Counted from the first letter of the stretch, positions 7,509 to 16,802 are shown. The stretch is 32,061 bases of DNA from Lysinibacillus sp. FJAT-14745 (GCF_001275675.1 NZ_LITM01000001.1:1-32061), one strand, 5' to 3'. A program made the numbers and translations. Notes: a model not told the origin generated them from the letters alone.

Positions 7509-8861
7509 ATGGGTAAATATTTTGGAACAGATGGCGTCCGTGGCGTCGCGAATAGTGAATTAACACCGGAGTTTGCATTTAAGCTTGGCCGCGTAGGTGG
7601 CTATGTTTTAACGAAGGATGCAACTGACCGTCCAAAGGTTTTAATCGGTCGTGACACACGTATTTCAGGTGAAATGCTTGAAGGTGCACTTGTAGCTGGT
7701 CTTTTATCAATCGGAGTAGAGGTAATGCGTCTTGGTGTTATTTCGACGCCAGGTGTGGCTTACCTTACTCGAATTATGAGCGCAAATGCGGGCGTCATGA
7801 TTTCAGCTTCACATAACCCAGTTGCTGATAATGGTATTAAATTTTTCGGTCCTGATGGCTTTAAGCTAACTGATGCGCAAGAGGCCGAAATCGAAGCAAT
7901 ATTAGATGCACAAGAAGATACATTGCCACGTCCAATCGGGGCAGATTTAGGTTCTGTGAGCGACTACTTCGAGGGTGGACAAAAATATATTCAATACTTA
8001 AAACAAACAGTGACTGAAGAATTTGATGGCATCCATGTAGCATTAGATTGTGCCCATGGTGCTACGTCTTCACTAGCTACACACCTATTTGCAGATTTAG
8101 AAGCGGATATCTCAACGATGGGTGCCTCACCAACAGGCTTAAACATTAATGACGGTGTCGGCTCAACACATCCAGAAGGGTTAGCTAAATTTGTTACAGA
8201 AAAGGGTGCTGATGTTGGTTTAGCATTCGATGGCGATGGTGACCGATTAATCGCAGTAGATGAAAATGGTAAAATTGTTGATGGTGATCAAATTATGTTC
8301 ATCATTGGGAAGCATTTAAATGCTGTTGGTCGCTTGAAGAAGCAAACAATCGTTTCGACGGTTATGAGTAACATGGGCTTCTATAAAGCTGTTGAAGATA
8401 ACAAAATGCATAGTGTTCAAACAGCTGTAGGTGATCGTTATGTCGTGGAAGAAATGCGTGCTAATGATTATAATCTAGGTGGCGAGCAATCTGGTCATAT
8501 TGTTTTCCTTGACTTTAACACAACTGGTGATGGCTTATTAACGGGTATTCAGCTTGTCAACATTATGAAATCTACAGGTAAAAAACTGTCAGAGCTTGCT
8601 TCTGAGATGAAAATTTTCCCTCAGCGTTTAGTTAACGTACGTGTAACAGACAAGCATGCTGTGACGGAAAATGCAAAAGTTGCTGCAGTGATTACTGAAG
8701 TAGAAGCAGATATGGCTGGTAACGGTCGCGTGTTAGTGCGTCCTTCTGGTACTGAGCCACTTGTACGTGTAATGGTGGAAGCGGCTACAGAGGAAGACTG
8801 TGAGCGTTACGTAGAGCGTATAGCAGATGTTGTCCGTACTGAAATGGGCTTAACAGAATAA
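7509..8861 (+). CDS. glmM: Phosphoglucosamine mutase GlmM
   Basis: GlmM interconverts glucosamine-6-phosphate and glucosamine-1-phosphate on the way to UDP-GlcNAc for peptidoglycan. The 450-residue protein has the N-terminal FGTDGVRG (5-12), the phosphoserine loop ISASHNP (Ser101), the metal-binding DGDGD (241-245) and the C-terminal phosphate-binding [11 protein letters not shown]. The open frame extends to TTG 7488, but that codon lies directly before GAAGGAGAG, the ribosome site for ATG 7509. In relatives CdaA and GlmM form a complex. Here GlmM stands apart from cdaR by about 300 bases, so separate control is possible. Confidence 0.96.
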   Translation: MGKYFGTDGVRGVANSELTPEFAFKLGRVGGYVLTKDATDRPKVLIGRDTRISGEMLEGALVAGLLSIGVEVMRLGVISTPGVAYLTRIMSANAGVMISASHNPVADNGIKFFGPDGFKLTDAQEAEIEAILDAQEDTLPRPIGADLGSVSDYFEGGQKYIQYLKQTVTEEFDGIHVALDCAHGATSSLATHLFADLEADISTMGASPTGLNINDGVGSTHPEGLAKFVTEKGADVGLAFDGDGDRLIAVDENGKIVDGDQIMFIIGKHLNAVGRLKKQTIVSTVMSNMGFYKAVEDNKMHSVQTAVGDRYVVEEMRANDYNLGGEQSGHIVFLDFNTTGDGLLTGIQLVNIMKSTGKKLSELASEMKIFPQRLVNVRVTDKHAVTENAKVAAVITEVEADMAGNGRVLVRPSGTEPLVRVMVEAATEEDCERYVERIADVVRTEMGLTE

Positions 8862-8870
8862 ATAGTAACT

Positions 8871-8948
8871 CTTCATTCAGTGGGTGATAAACACCTACTG
8901 AATGAAGGTTAACTCGATTTCCTTTAATAGGAGGTCGAGTTTTTTATT
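8871..8948 (+). terminator. Two consecutive hairpins after glmM; the second is the terminator
   Basis: CTTCATTCAGT (8871-8881) pairs with ACTGAATGAAG (8897-8907). It is followed by AACTCGATTTCC / GGAGGTCGAGTT (8911-8943) with a run of T. The first hairpin lacks a T run. Confidence 0.8.
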
Positions 8949-9073
8949 TTTTAGGATTCTGTACAAATGAAAGTGAAGAATAGAACGACATTGACCCAAC
9001 GGAAAAATGAATGTTTTCGAAGAGAATGGGAACAGTAGTACAGAGTCACAATTACAAGGAGTGTTATATTGCA

Positions 9074-9595
9074 ATGGCTAAAATTGCTACAGTGATTACT
9101 AATATGTTTGAGGACGCTGAATATACGAGTCCTAAAGGAGCATTAGAAGCGGCAGGTCATGAACTAATAACGATTGATACGACAGCAGGCATTGAAGTTG
9201 AAGGTAAGCATGGAGAGAAAGTAAAAATTGATAAAGGAATCGATGAGGTAAATGCTTCAGAATTTGATGCATTGTTCATCCCAGGTGGTTTTTCTCCTGA
9301 TATATTACGTGTAGATGATCGTGTTGTGGCATTTGTAAAGGAGTTTATGGATGAGATGAAACCAACCTTTGCTATTTGTCACGGACCTCAATTACTCATT
9401 ACAGCAAAAACATTAAATGGTCGTGACGCAACGGGCTACAAATCAATTCGAGTAGATTTAGAAAATGCAGGTGCGATATTCCATGATGAGGAAGTGTTTG
9501 TTTGCCAAAAACAATTAGTAACGAGTCGCACACCGGAGGATCTACCAGCATTTAATCGAGAAATTGTAAAATTATTGGAGAGTAAAGAAGGCTAA
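9074..9595 (+). CDS. DJ-1/PfpI family protein (YraA-like)
   Basis: This 173-residue protein has the DJ-1/PfpI (class I glutamine amidotransferase-like) fold, with the nucleophile-elbow cysteine in AICHGPQ (Cys102) and an N-terminal Glu/Asp pair in FEDAEYTSP. It is close in length and pattern to B. subtilis YraA, a general stress protein linked to repair or degradation of carbonyl-damaged proteins; exact activity is uncertain. The open frame extends to 9011, but ATG 9074 has an AAGGAG site and matches the family length. It is monocistronic with its own terminator. Confidence 0.88.
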   Translation: MAKIATVITNMFEDAEYTSPKGALEAAGHELITIDTTAGIEVEGKHGEKVKIDKGIDEVNASEFDALFIPGGFSPDILRVDDRVVAFVKEFMDEMKPTFAICHGPQLLITAKTLNGRDATGYKSIRVDLENAGAIFHDEEVFVCQKQLVTSRTPEDLPAFNREIVKLLESKEG

Positions 9596-9597
9596 GC

Positions 9598-9632
9598 TGA
9601 AAAGGCACAAGTGAATTTGCCTGTGCCTTTTA
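9598..9632 (+). terminator. Terminator of the DJ-1 gene
   Basis: AAAGGCACA (9600-9608) pairs with TGTGCCTTT (9621-9629). Confidence 0.8.
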
Positions 9633-9636
9633 TGTT

Positions 9637-9745
9637 TTAACTTCTTTCAGCAATTATTTTCTGTAGCGAAAGCAAAGCGACAGGTACAGAAGTCTCCCAC
9701 ATCTATAGTGGTGAGATAAATGCAAATTACGTCGTGTTGGCCTAA
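9637..9745. repeat. Dispersed repeat copy (TTAACTTCTTTCAGCA family)
   Basis: The block opens with TTAACTTCTTTCAGCA and continues with CTGTAGCGAAAGCAAAGCGACAG. Related openings occur near 22427, 27489 and 29211, and the second motif recurs near 29307. The block ends with a small hairpin, TCTCCCAC...GTGGTGAGA. No gene lies in 9633-9870; open frames there lack ribosome sites. It may be the relic of a mobile element. Confidence 0.5.
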
Positions 9746-9875
9746 AGCATCCTACATCAAAGGAAAACCACATCGTATTTTTAATAAGAATATCAAGAAA
9801 ATGCTTATTGCAGATTATTTGTCTACTTTTCGTCACTAAAAAGTAGGGTAAATAGGTGTTTTTTATAACGAAAAT

Positions 9876-9904
9876 TTGACGTACAGCATATGATTGAGTA
9901 TGAT
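9876..9904 (+). promoter_or_regulatory. Sigma-A promoter of the glmS transcript
   Basis: TTGACG (9876-9881), a 17-bp spacer and TATGAT (9899-9904) lie about 85 bases before the ribozyme cleavage site. It is the only good promoter in the gap. Confidence 0.75.
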
Positions 9905-9974
9905 AGTGAAGTTGAATATGAGGTCCGACCTTATCATTTAACGAGCGCATAAGGAGGGAAGAAAGCGCAAAATC

Positions 9975-10160
9975 GGAAAACAATTATAGCGCCTGAGCTG
10001 GAGAAATTGGACGAAACGATCTTCAGCAGACGAGGTGGAGGTTTATCGAGAATTCGGCGGATGCCTCCCGATCGACATACCCGATTGTCACTTTTCATTT
10101 TGAAAGCATTTGAGTGATCAAATGTACAGAAAATGGAGAAGGTATAGTTAAAGCAATAGA
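9975..10160 (+). ncRNA. glmS ribozyme (GlcN6P-activated self-cleaving riboswitch)
   Basis: The leader contains AGCGCC at 9988-9993. Downstream come the conserved core strings GACGAGGTGGAGGTTTATCG and GGCGGATGCCTCCCG, as in Bacillus glmS ribozymes. By analogy, cleavage falls between A9988 and G9989. The P3/P4 helices run to about 10160; the 3' edge is approximate. In the family, glucosamine-6-phosphate activates cleavage and the downstream message is degraded by RNase J. About 190 bases separate the ribozyme from the glmS start, and I see no other element there. Confidence 0.93.
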
Positions 10161-10349
10161 TAAATAGAGAAACCTCTCGTATCGAATGTAATTATTCAGA
10201 CGGCTGAATGAGTGTTGATAATATGTATGTATTTGTATGCTTATTTTATAAAAAATTAAGCATAGCTTTTACATTCATAAAAAAATTCGATAGGTTGAGG
10301 TCTAGTTTGTCATTGCGTCAAATTGACAATATCGGAGGATAAGAAATTT

Positions 10350-12152
10350 ATGTGTGGAATTGTAGGATATATTGGTGAATCAGATGCAAAGGAAATCTTA
10401 TTAAAAGGTTTAGAGAAACTAGAGTACCGTGGCTATGACTCAGCGGGTATTGCAGTACGTAACGAAGAAGGTGTAACAGTCTTTAAAGAAAAGGGGCGTA
10501 TTGCAGATTTACGTGACGCAGTGGACGAGGACGTTGCAGCAAAAGTGGGTATTGGTCATACACGTTGGGCAACTCATGGTGTGCCAAACCGTTTGAATGC
10601 ACACCCTCACCAAAGTACGTCAGGACGCTTTACGCTAGTACACAACGGGGTTATTGAAAACTATCATTTATTACAAAAAACATATTTAAAAGGGATTCCG
10701 ATGAAATCTGATACAGATACAGAGGTCATCGTGCAATTAGTAGAGCTATTTGTGAAAGAAGGTTTAAGCACTACTGAGGCGTTCCGTAAAACTTTATCTT
10801 TATTACACGGTTCTTACGCATTAGCTCTTATAGATGCAGAAGCAGCTGATACAATTTTCGTTGCGAAAAACAAATCTCCACTTTTAGTAGGTGTTGGTGA
10901 AGACTTCAATGTTGTAGCTTCAGATGCGATGGCGATGCTACAGGTAACAGACCAATATGTGGAGCTACACGATAAAGAGGTCGTAATCGTACACAAAGCT
11001 AGCGTTGAAATTACAAAGTTAGATGGGTCAATAGTAGAGCGTGCACCATATACAGCAGAGCTTGATATGAGCGATATTGAAAAAGGTACGTACCCTCATT
11101 ATATGCTAAAAGAAATGGATGAGCAGCCAACAGTTATTCGTAAAATCATTCAAGCATACGAAGGTGAGAATGGCGAATTAACAATTGACGCTACTATTTT
11201 AGAAGCATTACAAGCAGCAGACCGTTTATATATTATTGCAGCCGGAACAAGCTATCACGCAGGTCTAATTGGTAAGCAATATTTCGAAAAAATGGCTGGT
11301 ATTCCAGTGGAAGTTCATATTTCAAGTGAGTTCGGCTACAATATGCCATTACTTTCAGAAAAACCGTTGTTTATCTTTATTACACAATCAGGTGAAACAG
11401 CAGATAGCCGTCAAGTACTTGTGAAAATTAAAGAGCTTGGTTATCCAACATTAACAATTACAAACGTACCTGGCTCTACACTATCACGTGAAGCGGATCA
11501 TACACTTTTATTACATGCAGGCCCAGAAATTGCAGTAGCTTCTACAAAAGCCTATGTAGCACAAGTAGCTGTACTTGCTCTAGCAGCATATGTAACTGCG
11601 AAAGCTAATGGCAAAGGCTTAGAATACGATTTAAAACAAGAGCTTGCGATTGCGGCAAACGGTATTCAAACAATTATCGATTCAAAAGATGTATTAGAGG
11701 ATATCGCAGAGGACTACTTAAAAATCGCACGCAACGCATTCTTCATCGGCCGTAACATAGACTTCTATGTTAGCCTTGAGGGTGCCTTGAAGCTAAAAGA
11801 AATCTCTTACATTCAAGCAGAAGGTTTTGCAGGTGGTGAGTTAAAACACGGTACGATAGCCTTAATCGAAGAAGGTACACCAGTGTTTGCTCTTGTAACA
11901 CAAGAAGCAGTAGCATTAAACATCCGTGGTAACGTCAAAGAGGTAGCTGCACGTGGAGCATACCCATGCATTATTGCAATGGCTGGCGTAGATGAAGACG
12001 GTGACCGTTTAATTATCCCTCATGTTCATGAATTATTAACACCACTTGTATCTGTAGTGCCATTACAGTTAATTAGCTATTATGCAGCACTACACCGTCG
12101 CTGTGATGTGGATAAACCACGTAACTTGGCTAAATCGGTGACTGTTGAGTAA
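10350..12152 (+). CDS. glmS: Glutamine--fructose-6-phosphate aminotransferase (isomerizing)
   Basis: GlmS makes glucosamine-6-phosphate from fructose-6-phosphate and glutamine, the first committed step of UDP-GlcNAc synthesis. The 600-residue protein starts MCGIVGYIG, and the Cys that becomes N-terminal after Met removal is the glutaminase nucleophile. This fixes ATG 10350 (ribosome site CGGAGGATAAG) over the TTG at 10323. The glutaminase domain spans about 1-230 with [11 protein letters not shown]. Two SIS sugar-isomerase domains follow (about 285-425 and 455-590), and the C terminus [12 protein letters not shown] carries the conserved catalytic lysine. Expression is controlled by the ribozyme in its leader. 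Confidence 0.97.
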   Translation: MCGIVGYIGESDAKEILLKGLEKLEYRGYDSAGIAVRNEEGVTVFKEKGRIADLRDAVDEDVAAKVGIGHTRWATHGVPNRLNAHPHQSTSGRFTLVHNGVIENYHLLQKTYLKGIPMKSDTDTEVIVQLVELFVKEGLSTTEAFRKTLSLLHGSYALALIDAEAADTIFVAKNKSPLLVGVGEDFNVVASDAMAMLQVTDQYVELHDKEVVIVHKASVEITKLDGSIVERAPYTAELDMSDIEKGTYPHYMLKEMDEQPTVIRKIIQAYEGENGELTIDATILEALQAADRLYIIAAGTSYHAGLIGKQYFEKMAGIPVEVHISSEFGYNMPLLSEKPLFIFITQSGETADSRQVLVKIKELGYPTLTITNVPGSTLSREADHTLLLHAGPEIAVASTKAYVAQVAVLALAAYVTAKANGKGLEYDLKQELAIAANGIQTIIDSKDVLEDIAEDYLKIARNAFFIGRNIDFYVSLEGALKLKEISYIQAEGFAGGELKHGTIALIEEGTPVFALVTQEAVALNIRGNVKEVAARGAYPCIIAMAGVDEDGDRLIIPHVHELLTPLVSVVPLQLISYYAALHRRCDVDKPRNLAKSVTVE

Positions 12153-12169
12153 TTGTTGAGTTAGAGTTC

Positions 12170-12512
12170 ACATGTGTTGAATGACAACAAAGTCGGGTAC
12201 TGAGATTCAACGATATGTTAGGCAGTCGAATAAATTAAAATCATATAAAAAACTCGATCCGTTATAAATGGATCGAGTTTTTTATTGCAATTATTGTAAA
12301 TGTCATTTAAATGTTGTTATGAAAATTTCCTGAATCAAGCTCTATATTAGAGATAAGAAAAACTGTCAGTTATTCAACTAATGGCGCAGTCTAGTGGGAT
12401 AAACTGTCAGTTATAGAGAACACTGAATATGAGGTGCTTTTCTTATGAAAAAAGTTCTTATGTTAATTATTGCTATTTCTCTTTTTACCGTTTTAACAAA
12501 AACTAAAGCAAT
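12170..12512 (+). repeat. Long direct repeat, copy A (partner at 18735-19076)
   Basis: From ACATGTGTTGAATGACAAC to the codons for TKTKA, this 343-bp stretch is nearly identical to 18735-19076, with roughly ten differences and one net indel by eye. It starts 18 bases after the glmS stop and includes the glmS terminator, a leader with two AACTGTCAGTTAT motifs, and the signal-peptide codons of a secreted protein. Homology stops abruptly at 12512. Confidence 0.92.
12247..12286 (+). terminator. Terminator of glmS
   Basis: AACTCGATCC (12251-12260) pairs with GGATCGAGTT (12270-12279), with A and T runs on either side, so it could work in both directions. It lies within direct repeat copy A. Confidence 0.85.
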
Positions 12513-12531
12513 CGTTTATAATAAAGATTGA
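12445..12531 (+). pseudogene. Truncated copy of the secreted-protein gene at 19009
   Basis: ATG with a GAGGTGC site encodes a hydrophobic signal-like peptide whose first 22 codons match the start of the gene at 19009 (one Val/Gly change). After KTKA the sequence switches to unrelated DNA and stops after 28 codons. The break coincides with the junction of two different repeats at 12511, so this is a decapitated copy left by a rearrangement. Confidence 0.8.
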
Positions 12532-12630
12532 TAATTTGTAATAAAGTTTGATAAAAATCATCTCTTTAGTTATCCTTTGAGATGATTTTTTTATTGGACA
12601 TTTATGTTAAAACTGATGTTTATCTTGTGA
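12511..12630 (+). repeat. Second direct repeat, copy A (partner at 22953-23069)
   Basis: ATCGTTTATAATAAAG through GTTTATCTTGTG matches 22953-23069 with more divergence than the 342-bp repeat (about one difference in eight to ten bases by eye, plus indels). It carries a terminator (12553-12593). It abuts the 342-bp repeat with no spacer. Confidence 0.8.
12553..12593 (+). terminator. Terminator inside the second repeat
   Basis: AAATCATCTC pairs with GAGATGATTT, followed by T residues. The partner copy has the same hairpin with compensating changes (CACCTC/GAGGTG). From here to 13020 I see no supported gene; short open frames at 12699 and 12746 lack ribosome sites. Confidence 0.7.
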
Positions 12631-13020
12631 ATAATTTCTTCCAATCCTTCCACCGTATGGTCCACTTTATCAAACGAACTTAACAATTTACCAAATGATT
12701 GCTATTCAACGCTCTCATAAAATTGGCGTCAAGAATATTAAATGAATGGAAATTACTGGTGAGGGTAGAATGGAATTTGTGGTATTATATAGTGAGCGAA
12801 GAAACAAGAATAAAGTTTTCCGACGAGCTTCGCAAACAATCGAAATTACCAATAGAGGGTCCTGCCGACAAAATGCTACAGACCTAATTACTGTAAGACA
12901 CTTTTTGGAAGGATAAATCAGTTCCTACTTTTATAGAATAGGCTGATATGGTATTTACTTAGGTTATAGTAACAGCTAGGTTTTAATAGCTGAGAATTAA
13001 AAGGAGAGATTTCATTATTT

Positions 13021-14589
13021 ATGTTTAAAAATTTTTTTGGAAAGTGCTTAGTAACTTTTTTTGTTTTACTTTTACTTATCCCTGTTTTTACAAATCAAAA
13101 GGCTACAGCTAATTCACTACCTCAAAATGAAATGCGTGCAGCCTGGATTGCAACAGTATCTAATATTGATATGAAGGCAGGTATGAGTAAAACCCAATAT
13201 ACTCAATGGGTTCAAAGTACCTTAGACAAATTAAAAGCTGATAACTTTAATACAGTTATTTTTCAAGTTAAGCCATTAAATGATGCACTGTACCCGTCTA
13301 AGCTTGCTCCATGGTCATCGTATATAACAGGCAATACACAAGGGACCAATCCGGGTTTTGATCCATTGCAAATAATGCTGGACGAAGCACATAAGCGAGG
13401 ATTAGAACTTCATGCTTGGGTAAACCCATATAGGGTCACTATGCCATCGCAATCTTTGTCTAATCTTGCTGCCGATAATGTAGCCCGTAAAAATTCTAAT
13501 TGGGTAGTGAAATACGGTAAACAATACTATTTAGATCCTGGTTTGCCGGAAGTTCAAAATTACTTATTATCAACCATAGAAGAATTAGTAAGCAACTATG
13601 ATATCGACGCTGTACATATGGATGATTACTTCTATCCTTATAAAATAAAAGGAGAGACTTTTCAAGATCAACAAACTTTTAAAAAGTATGGTGGCTCATT
13701 CAATAATATTGAAGACTGGCGCAGAAAAAATGTTAATCAATTAGTAAAAAAGGTTTATGCAAGCATTAAGGCAATTAAACCTCATGTTCAATATGGAATA
13801 TCTCCGTTTGGAATTTGGCGAAACAAAGGGCAAGATTCTACTGGTAGTAACACGAATGGAATGAGTAACTACGATGATATTTATGCTGATACAAGACAGT
13901 GGATTAAAGATGGAAGTATCGATTATATTGCTCCTCAAATCTATTGGTCCAGAAATAATAAAGCAGCAAATTACTCTGTTTTATTAGATTGGTGGGGAAG
14001 TGAAGTTCAAACGTACGCAAAAGTCCATCCTGTTAATCTATATATTGGCATGGCCAATCATAAAGTTGGAAATGATCCTGATACTGCATGGAATAATAAG
14101 ACGGAACTTATCAGCCAAGTAATCGCCAACAGAGCAAATAAAAATGCTCAAGGACAAATGCATTTTTCTCTAAGAAGTATTAACAATAACGCTCTTGGAT
14201 ATGCTTCTTATCTAAATCAGCAACTATACAATTATAAAGCTTTAACACCTACAATTTATTGGAAAGGCTCTGCAATACCTTTATGTCCAACTGATGTTAA
14301 ATTGAGTAAAGAGTCTTTCGGCATGAAGCTTACTATTACAGATGAAAATAGTACTCAACCAAGGAAATATGTAATATACCGATTTGATGGAACAAAAGAA
14401 GAATCATATGAAGACGTTAAAAATATAGTAGACGTGGTTTATAACACACAAGGTAATACTGTTTATGTAGATACTATTGCAAATAATAGTAAAGTATACA
14501 CATATGGTATAAAGTCTATATCTGCTACAGGTGTGGAAAGTAAAACTGCTTTTGTTCTAAAAGACGGAATTCCTTACCAACACCAATAG
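13021..14589 (+). CDS. Secreted glycosyl-hydrolase-10-like (GHL10/YngK-type) protein, C-terminally truncated
   Basis: The 522-residue protein has a signal peptide (residues 1-30, ending QKATA). A TIM-barrel domain of the GHL10 (DUF187) family follows at about 35-385, with MRAAWIATVSN, LHAWVNPYR, DAVHMDDYFYP and GISPFGIWR as landmarks. A fibronectin-like segment lies at about 420-515. Family members are thought to act on cell-wall or polysaccharide glycans; the substrate is unknown. The frame ends KDGIPYQHQ, but one base shifted, the DNA continues LPTPIEPTPEGPEQLEKP and then SLH-like sequence. A one-base loss near 14572 therefore removed a linker and surface-anchoring domains. The product is probably released rather than wall-bound. 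The start has an AAAGGAGAG site with long spacing. Confidence 0.82.
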   Translation: MFKNFFGKCLVTFFVLLLLIPVFTNQKATANSLPQNEMRAAWIATVSNIDMKAGMSKTQYTQWVQSTLDKLKADNFNTVIFQVKPLNDALYPSKLAPWSSYITGNTQGTNPGFDPLQIMLDEAHKRGLELHAWVNPYRVTMPSQSLSNLAADNVARKNSNWVVKYGKQYYLDPGLPEVQNYLLSTIEELVSNYDIDAVHMDDYFYPYKIKGETFQDQQTFKKYGGSFNNIEDWRRKNVNQLVKKVYASIKAIKPHVQYGISPFGIWRNKGQDSTGSNTNGMSNYDDIYADTRQWIKDGSIDYIAPQIYWSRNNKAANYSVLLDWWGSEVQTYAKVHPVNLYIGMANHKVGNDPDTAWNNKTELISQVIANRANKNAQGQMHFSLRSINNNALGYASYLNQQLYNYKALTPTIYWKGSAIPLCPTDVKLSKESFGMKLTITDENSTQPRKYVIYRFDGTKEESYEDVKNIVDVVYNTQGNTVYVDTIANNSKVYTYGIKSISATGVESKTAFVLKDGIPYQHQ

Positions 14590-14896
14590 AGCCAACACCT
14601 GAAGGGCCAGAGCAACTAGAAAAACCTGTAGACCCAAAGCCTAATATTACATTCAACGATATCTCCACGAAAACTGGGCTAAGGACATGATTGAAGACAT
14701 CGCAGCTCGTGGTATTATCACAGGCTATCCAGACTGCACGTTTCGACCGAATGAACCAAGCACATTCTAGGACGTTCCAACAACACATTGGAGCTATGAC
14801 TATATTGCCGCACTAGCATATAACGGCATTGCATTGGGTTACAACGGTAATTTCAGACAAAATCAAGCAGTGACACGTGTACAATTCGTGGCATGA
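14574..14896 (+). pseudogene. Decayed SLH (S-layer homology) anchor of the preceding gene
   Basis: In one frame, 14574-14690 encodes a proline-rich linker (LPTPIEPTPEGPEQ). In another, 14666-14896 encodes ENWAKDMIEDIAARGIITGY and then, after TAG at 14768, THWSYDYIAALAYNGIALGY and QAVTRVQFVA. These are SLH repeats, which bind pyruvylated secondary wall polymer. The remnant shows two frameshifts, one stop and a missing stretch between the two SLH halves. It was evidently the C terminus of the upstream hydrolase. Confidence 0.8.
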
Positions 14897-14913
14897 AATA
14901 ATCACAACGAAGC

Positions 14914-14958
14914 ACTATACAAAATTCAAGTTTCAGAATTTTATATAGTGTTTTATTG
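14914..14958 (+). terminator. Terminator after the SLH remnant
   Basis: CACTATACAAAATTC pairs with GAATTTTATATAGTG (one G-U), followed by TTTTATTGT. Confidence 0.8.
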
Positions 14959-14999
14959 TACGCTTTGAAAACCTTCTGCTCTGCAGGGGACTATCAGTG

Positions 15000-15102
15000 A
15001 ACGAAGGAATATACGGAACTGACTAAAGAATTATTAAACACAATTTACGAAGAGAATCAAGGCGAGGCAAGTGAACGAATGATGAGAGGGATGGGAAAAT
15101 GA
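15000..15102 (+). pseudogene. C-terminal fragment of an unknown gene, overlapping the DUF2785 start
   Basis: The frame just after a TGA reads TKEYTELTKELLNTIYEENQ and ends MMRGMGK with TGA overlapping the next ATG (ATGA). This charged tail and coupled overlap look like the end of a real upstream cistron whose body is lost. The family is not recognised. Confidence 0.4.
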
Positions 15103-15944
15103 GCGATATAAGGACCAAATTGATGTTGGATTTGCAAAGAATTGAGAAGGATGAGTATCAGTTACGCGAAGGTGAGAAGCATCAAGATTTCTTACCTTTG
15201 TTACTTCAATATATTGGCGATCCTCAGCCAGAATTACGGGATAACCTGATATATCCGATGTTTTATATGTGGATTAAGGAAGAGAATAGGTTTAGTGAAG
15301 AGGAGTTGCGTAGCCTCTTAACTGTTCTGACTGATGAGAACCATTTGTTCTATAATATTGGCAACGAGGATGATCAGTCAGTTTTTACAAGGACGTTCTC
15401 TGCCTTACCTATCGCTTTGATTGTGCAACGCCACAGACAGAATCCATTTTTCAATCAAGCGGAAATTGAGCAATTGATGCATGCAATGCTCCGTTATTAT
15501 AAAGAGGAGAAGGATCTGCGAGGTTACCTTTCAGTAGGAGGCTGGGCTCACAGCGCGTCTCACGGTGCGGATGTTTTTGTCGAGCTGGTGCAGTGCGAGG
15601 AGAGCAGCGTCGCAATGCTGCGTGAGGTACTTGTCGCTATTTCTGGCATGCTTCATAATGGTAGACACATTTTTAGCGATGAGGATGATGAGCGGTTGGT
15701 CAACATCGTGGATACGATGATTGACAAAGAGTTACTTCCACATCAAGAAATCGCTGATTGGATTAGCGGCTTAGCGCAATGCTGCCATTTGCCGAAAAGT
15801 CGCAGTCAGGTGATTGCTCGCGTGAACAGCAAGAATTTTTTACGCAGTCTCTATTTCAGAAGGGGACAAGATAGCCGAGGGAATGCGCTTAACATTGTCA
15901 TGCTTGGTACTGAGGCAAAATTGAACAGGTTTTCTATCAGTTAA
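15099..15944 (+). CDS. DUF2785 domain-containing protein
   Basis: A 281-residue soluble, helix-rich protein whose pattern fits DUF2785. Visible landmarks are DNLIYPMFYMWI (about 49-60), an acidic NEDDQSVFTRTF turn and the family hallmark GGWAHSASHGADVFVELV (146-163). Family members are bacterial proteins of unknown function with a HEAT-like helical repeat look. The start follows GAGAGGGATGGGAAA and overlaps the stop of the preceding fragment. A few GC-rich codon stretches (about 15540-15620) differ from neighbours, hinting at acquisition. The next element is an IS end 10 bases after the stop. Confidence 0.75.
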   Translation: MSDIRTKLMLDLQRIEKDEYQLREGEKHQDFLPLLLQYIGDPQPELRDNLIYPMFYMWIKEENRFSEEELRSLLTVLTDENHLFYNIGNEDDQSVFTRTFSALPIALIVQRHRQNPFFNQAEIEQLMHAMLRYYKEEKDLRGYLSVGGWAHSASHGADVFVELVQCEESSVAMLREVLVAISGMLHNGRHIFSDEDDERLVNIVDTMIDKELLPHQEIADWISGLAQCCHLPKSRSQVIARVNSKNFLRSLYFRRGQDSRGNALNIVMLGTEAKLNRFSIS

Positions 15945-15952
15945 AGGATTAG

Positions 15953-16116
15953 TGGGGCTGTCCCAAAAGCCATGGAAAATTTGCTGAGGGATTGCCCCTT
16001 TTTATGTCAAGAAAAACAAAAAGAAACCATCCTTTGGTAAAATGGAAGTGCCATCCACAACGCACAAAAGGAGAGGCAAGTACTGCGATACATAGAAATG
16101 TGTATGTCACCAAATT
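15953..16116 (+). mobile_element. Left end of an IS1182-type insertion sequence (fragment)
   Basis: GGGGCTGTCCCAAAAG at 15954 resembles the terminal repeat of IS1182-family elements. About 110 bases later an AAAAGGAGAGGC ribosome site is followed by a short frame (IHRNVYVTKL) that looks like the first codons of such a transposase, with the start codon replaced. The frame stops where group II intron sequence begins. No right end was found downstream. The family assignment is from memory of the terminal repeat and is tentative. Confidence 0.45.
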
Positions 16117-16662
16117 GTGAGGTTAGATGTGGGTGAGTAAGACTAGCAAATATGAAAATCCATGATACGTTACAGGCGTATGAATGCTAACAGGCTTACA
16201 GGAAGCACCTAAGTTCATTCTATAATAGATATAATTCAACATTGTAAGCTGATAACGTGGAGGGCTTACTCCCCTAAGAAACGTTGACAAGGAAAGCAAT
16301 AAAGATACTAGTTACTGTATAACTTGCCTTTATATCAGTGAAAGTGGTGGCACAGTACCGTTGAAGCGTGTAATGAACGTGGAGGGATAGCCACTAGACT
16401 AATGAAGAATTACTTAATCATGCTTGGCAAATCTTTATCGGTTAATAAGGTTCTCGTGAGACTAAAAGAGGTTCACCTTCCAAGGGAGGCACCAACTTAT
16501 TGAAACGGAAGAATTGAGATATAGAAGGTATTTTGATATCAGAAGTGTTGATGATTAATTGAATTGGATTAGTTGGAACGCCGTATGCGGTGAAAGTCGC
16601 ACGTACGGTGTGGACAGGGGGAAAAGTTGGCGATAACTTCAAAGGCTTACCTATCTGTATTA
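16117..16662 (+). mobile_element. ORF-less group II intron (ribozyme remnant)
   Basis: A 34-base domain V is unmistakable at 16578-16611. It has an eight-base lower stem ACGCCGTA/TACGGTGT with a CGC catalytic triad, a two-base bulge, an upper stem and a GAAA loop (TGCGGTGAAAGTCGCA). A domain VI-like stem (AAGTT/AACTT) follows, so the 3' end is near 16660. The 460 bases upstream are the hairpin-rich type of domains I-III and contain no reverse-transcriptase frame. GTGAG at 16117 is a candidate 5' splice site. Edges are approximate; whether it still splices is unknown. Confidence 0.8.
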
Positions 16663-16762
16663 ATAAGGTGTTTGTTTTATCATTAAACAATAAAGATAGA
16701 TGATCAAAGAAAAGAAGTAATACAATTTAATATTAGTTTCGATAAACCGCAGCGTAAGATAA

Positions 16763-16802
16763 GAAAAAGCCATTCCCTCCACAAGCGGAGAGAATGACTT
16801 TC
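16763..16802 (-). terminator. Terminator of the HEAT-repeat gene
   Basis: Read on the minus strand, CATTCTCTCCGC pairs with GTGGAGGGAATG (mismatch tolerated), followed by GCTTTTTC. Confidence 0.75.

Noticed and set aside
9654-9983. 109-codon minus-strand frame upstream of glmS
   Set aside because: It overlaps the glmS promoter and a dispersed repeat, has no ribosome site and shows no recognisable domain.
12152-12300. Tn7 attachment and transposon downstream of glmS
   Set aside because: The glmS 3' end is the classic Tn7 target, but no Tn7 ends or tns genes are visible; only the 342-bp duplication is seen.
12699-12916. Two overlapping frames of about 60 codons (12699 and 12746)
   Set aside because: Neither has a ribosome site or a recognised motif. 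They may be a frameshifted relic, but the support is too thin.
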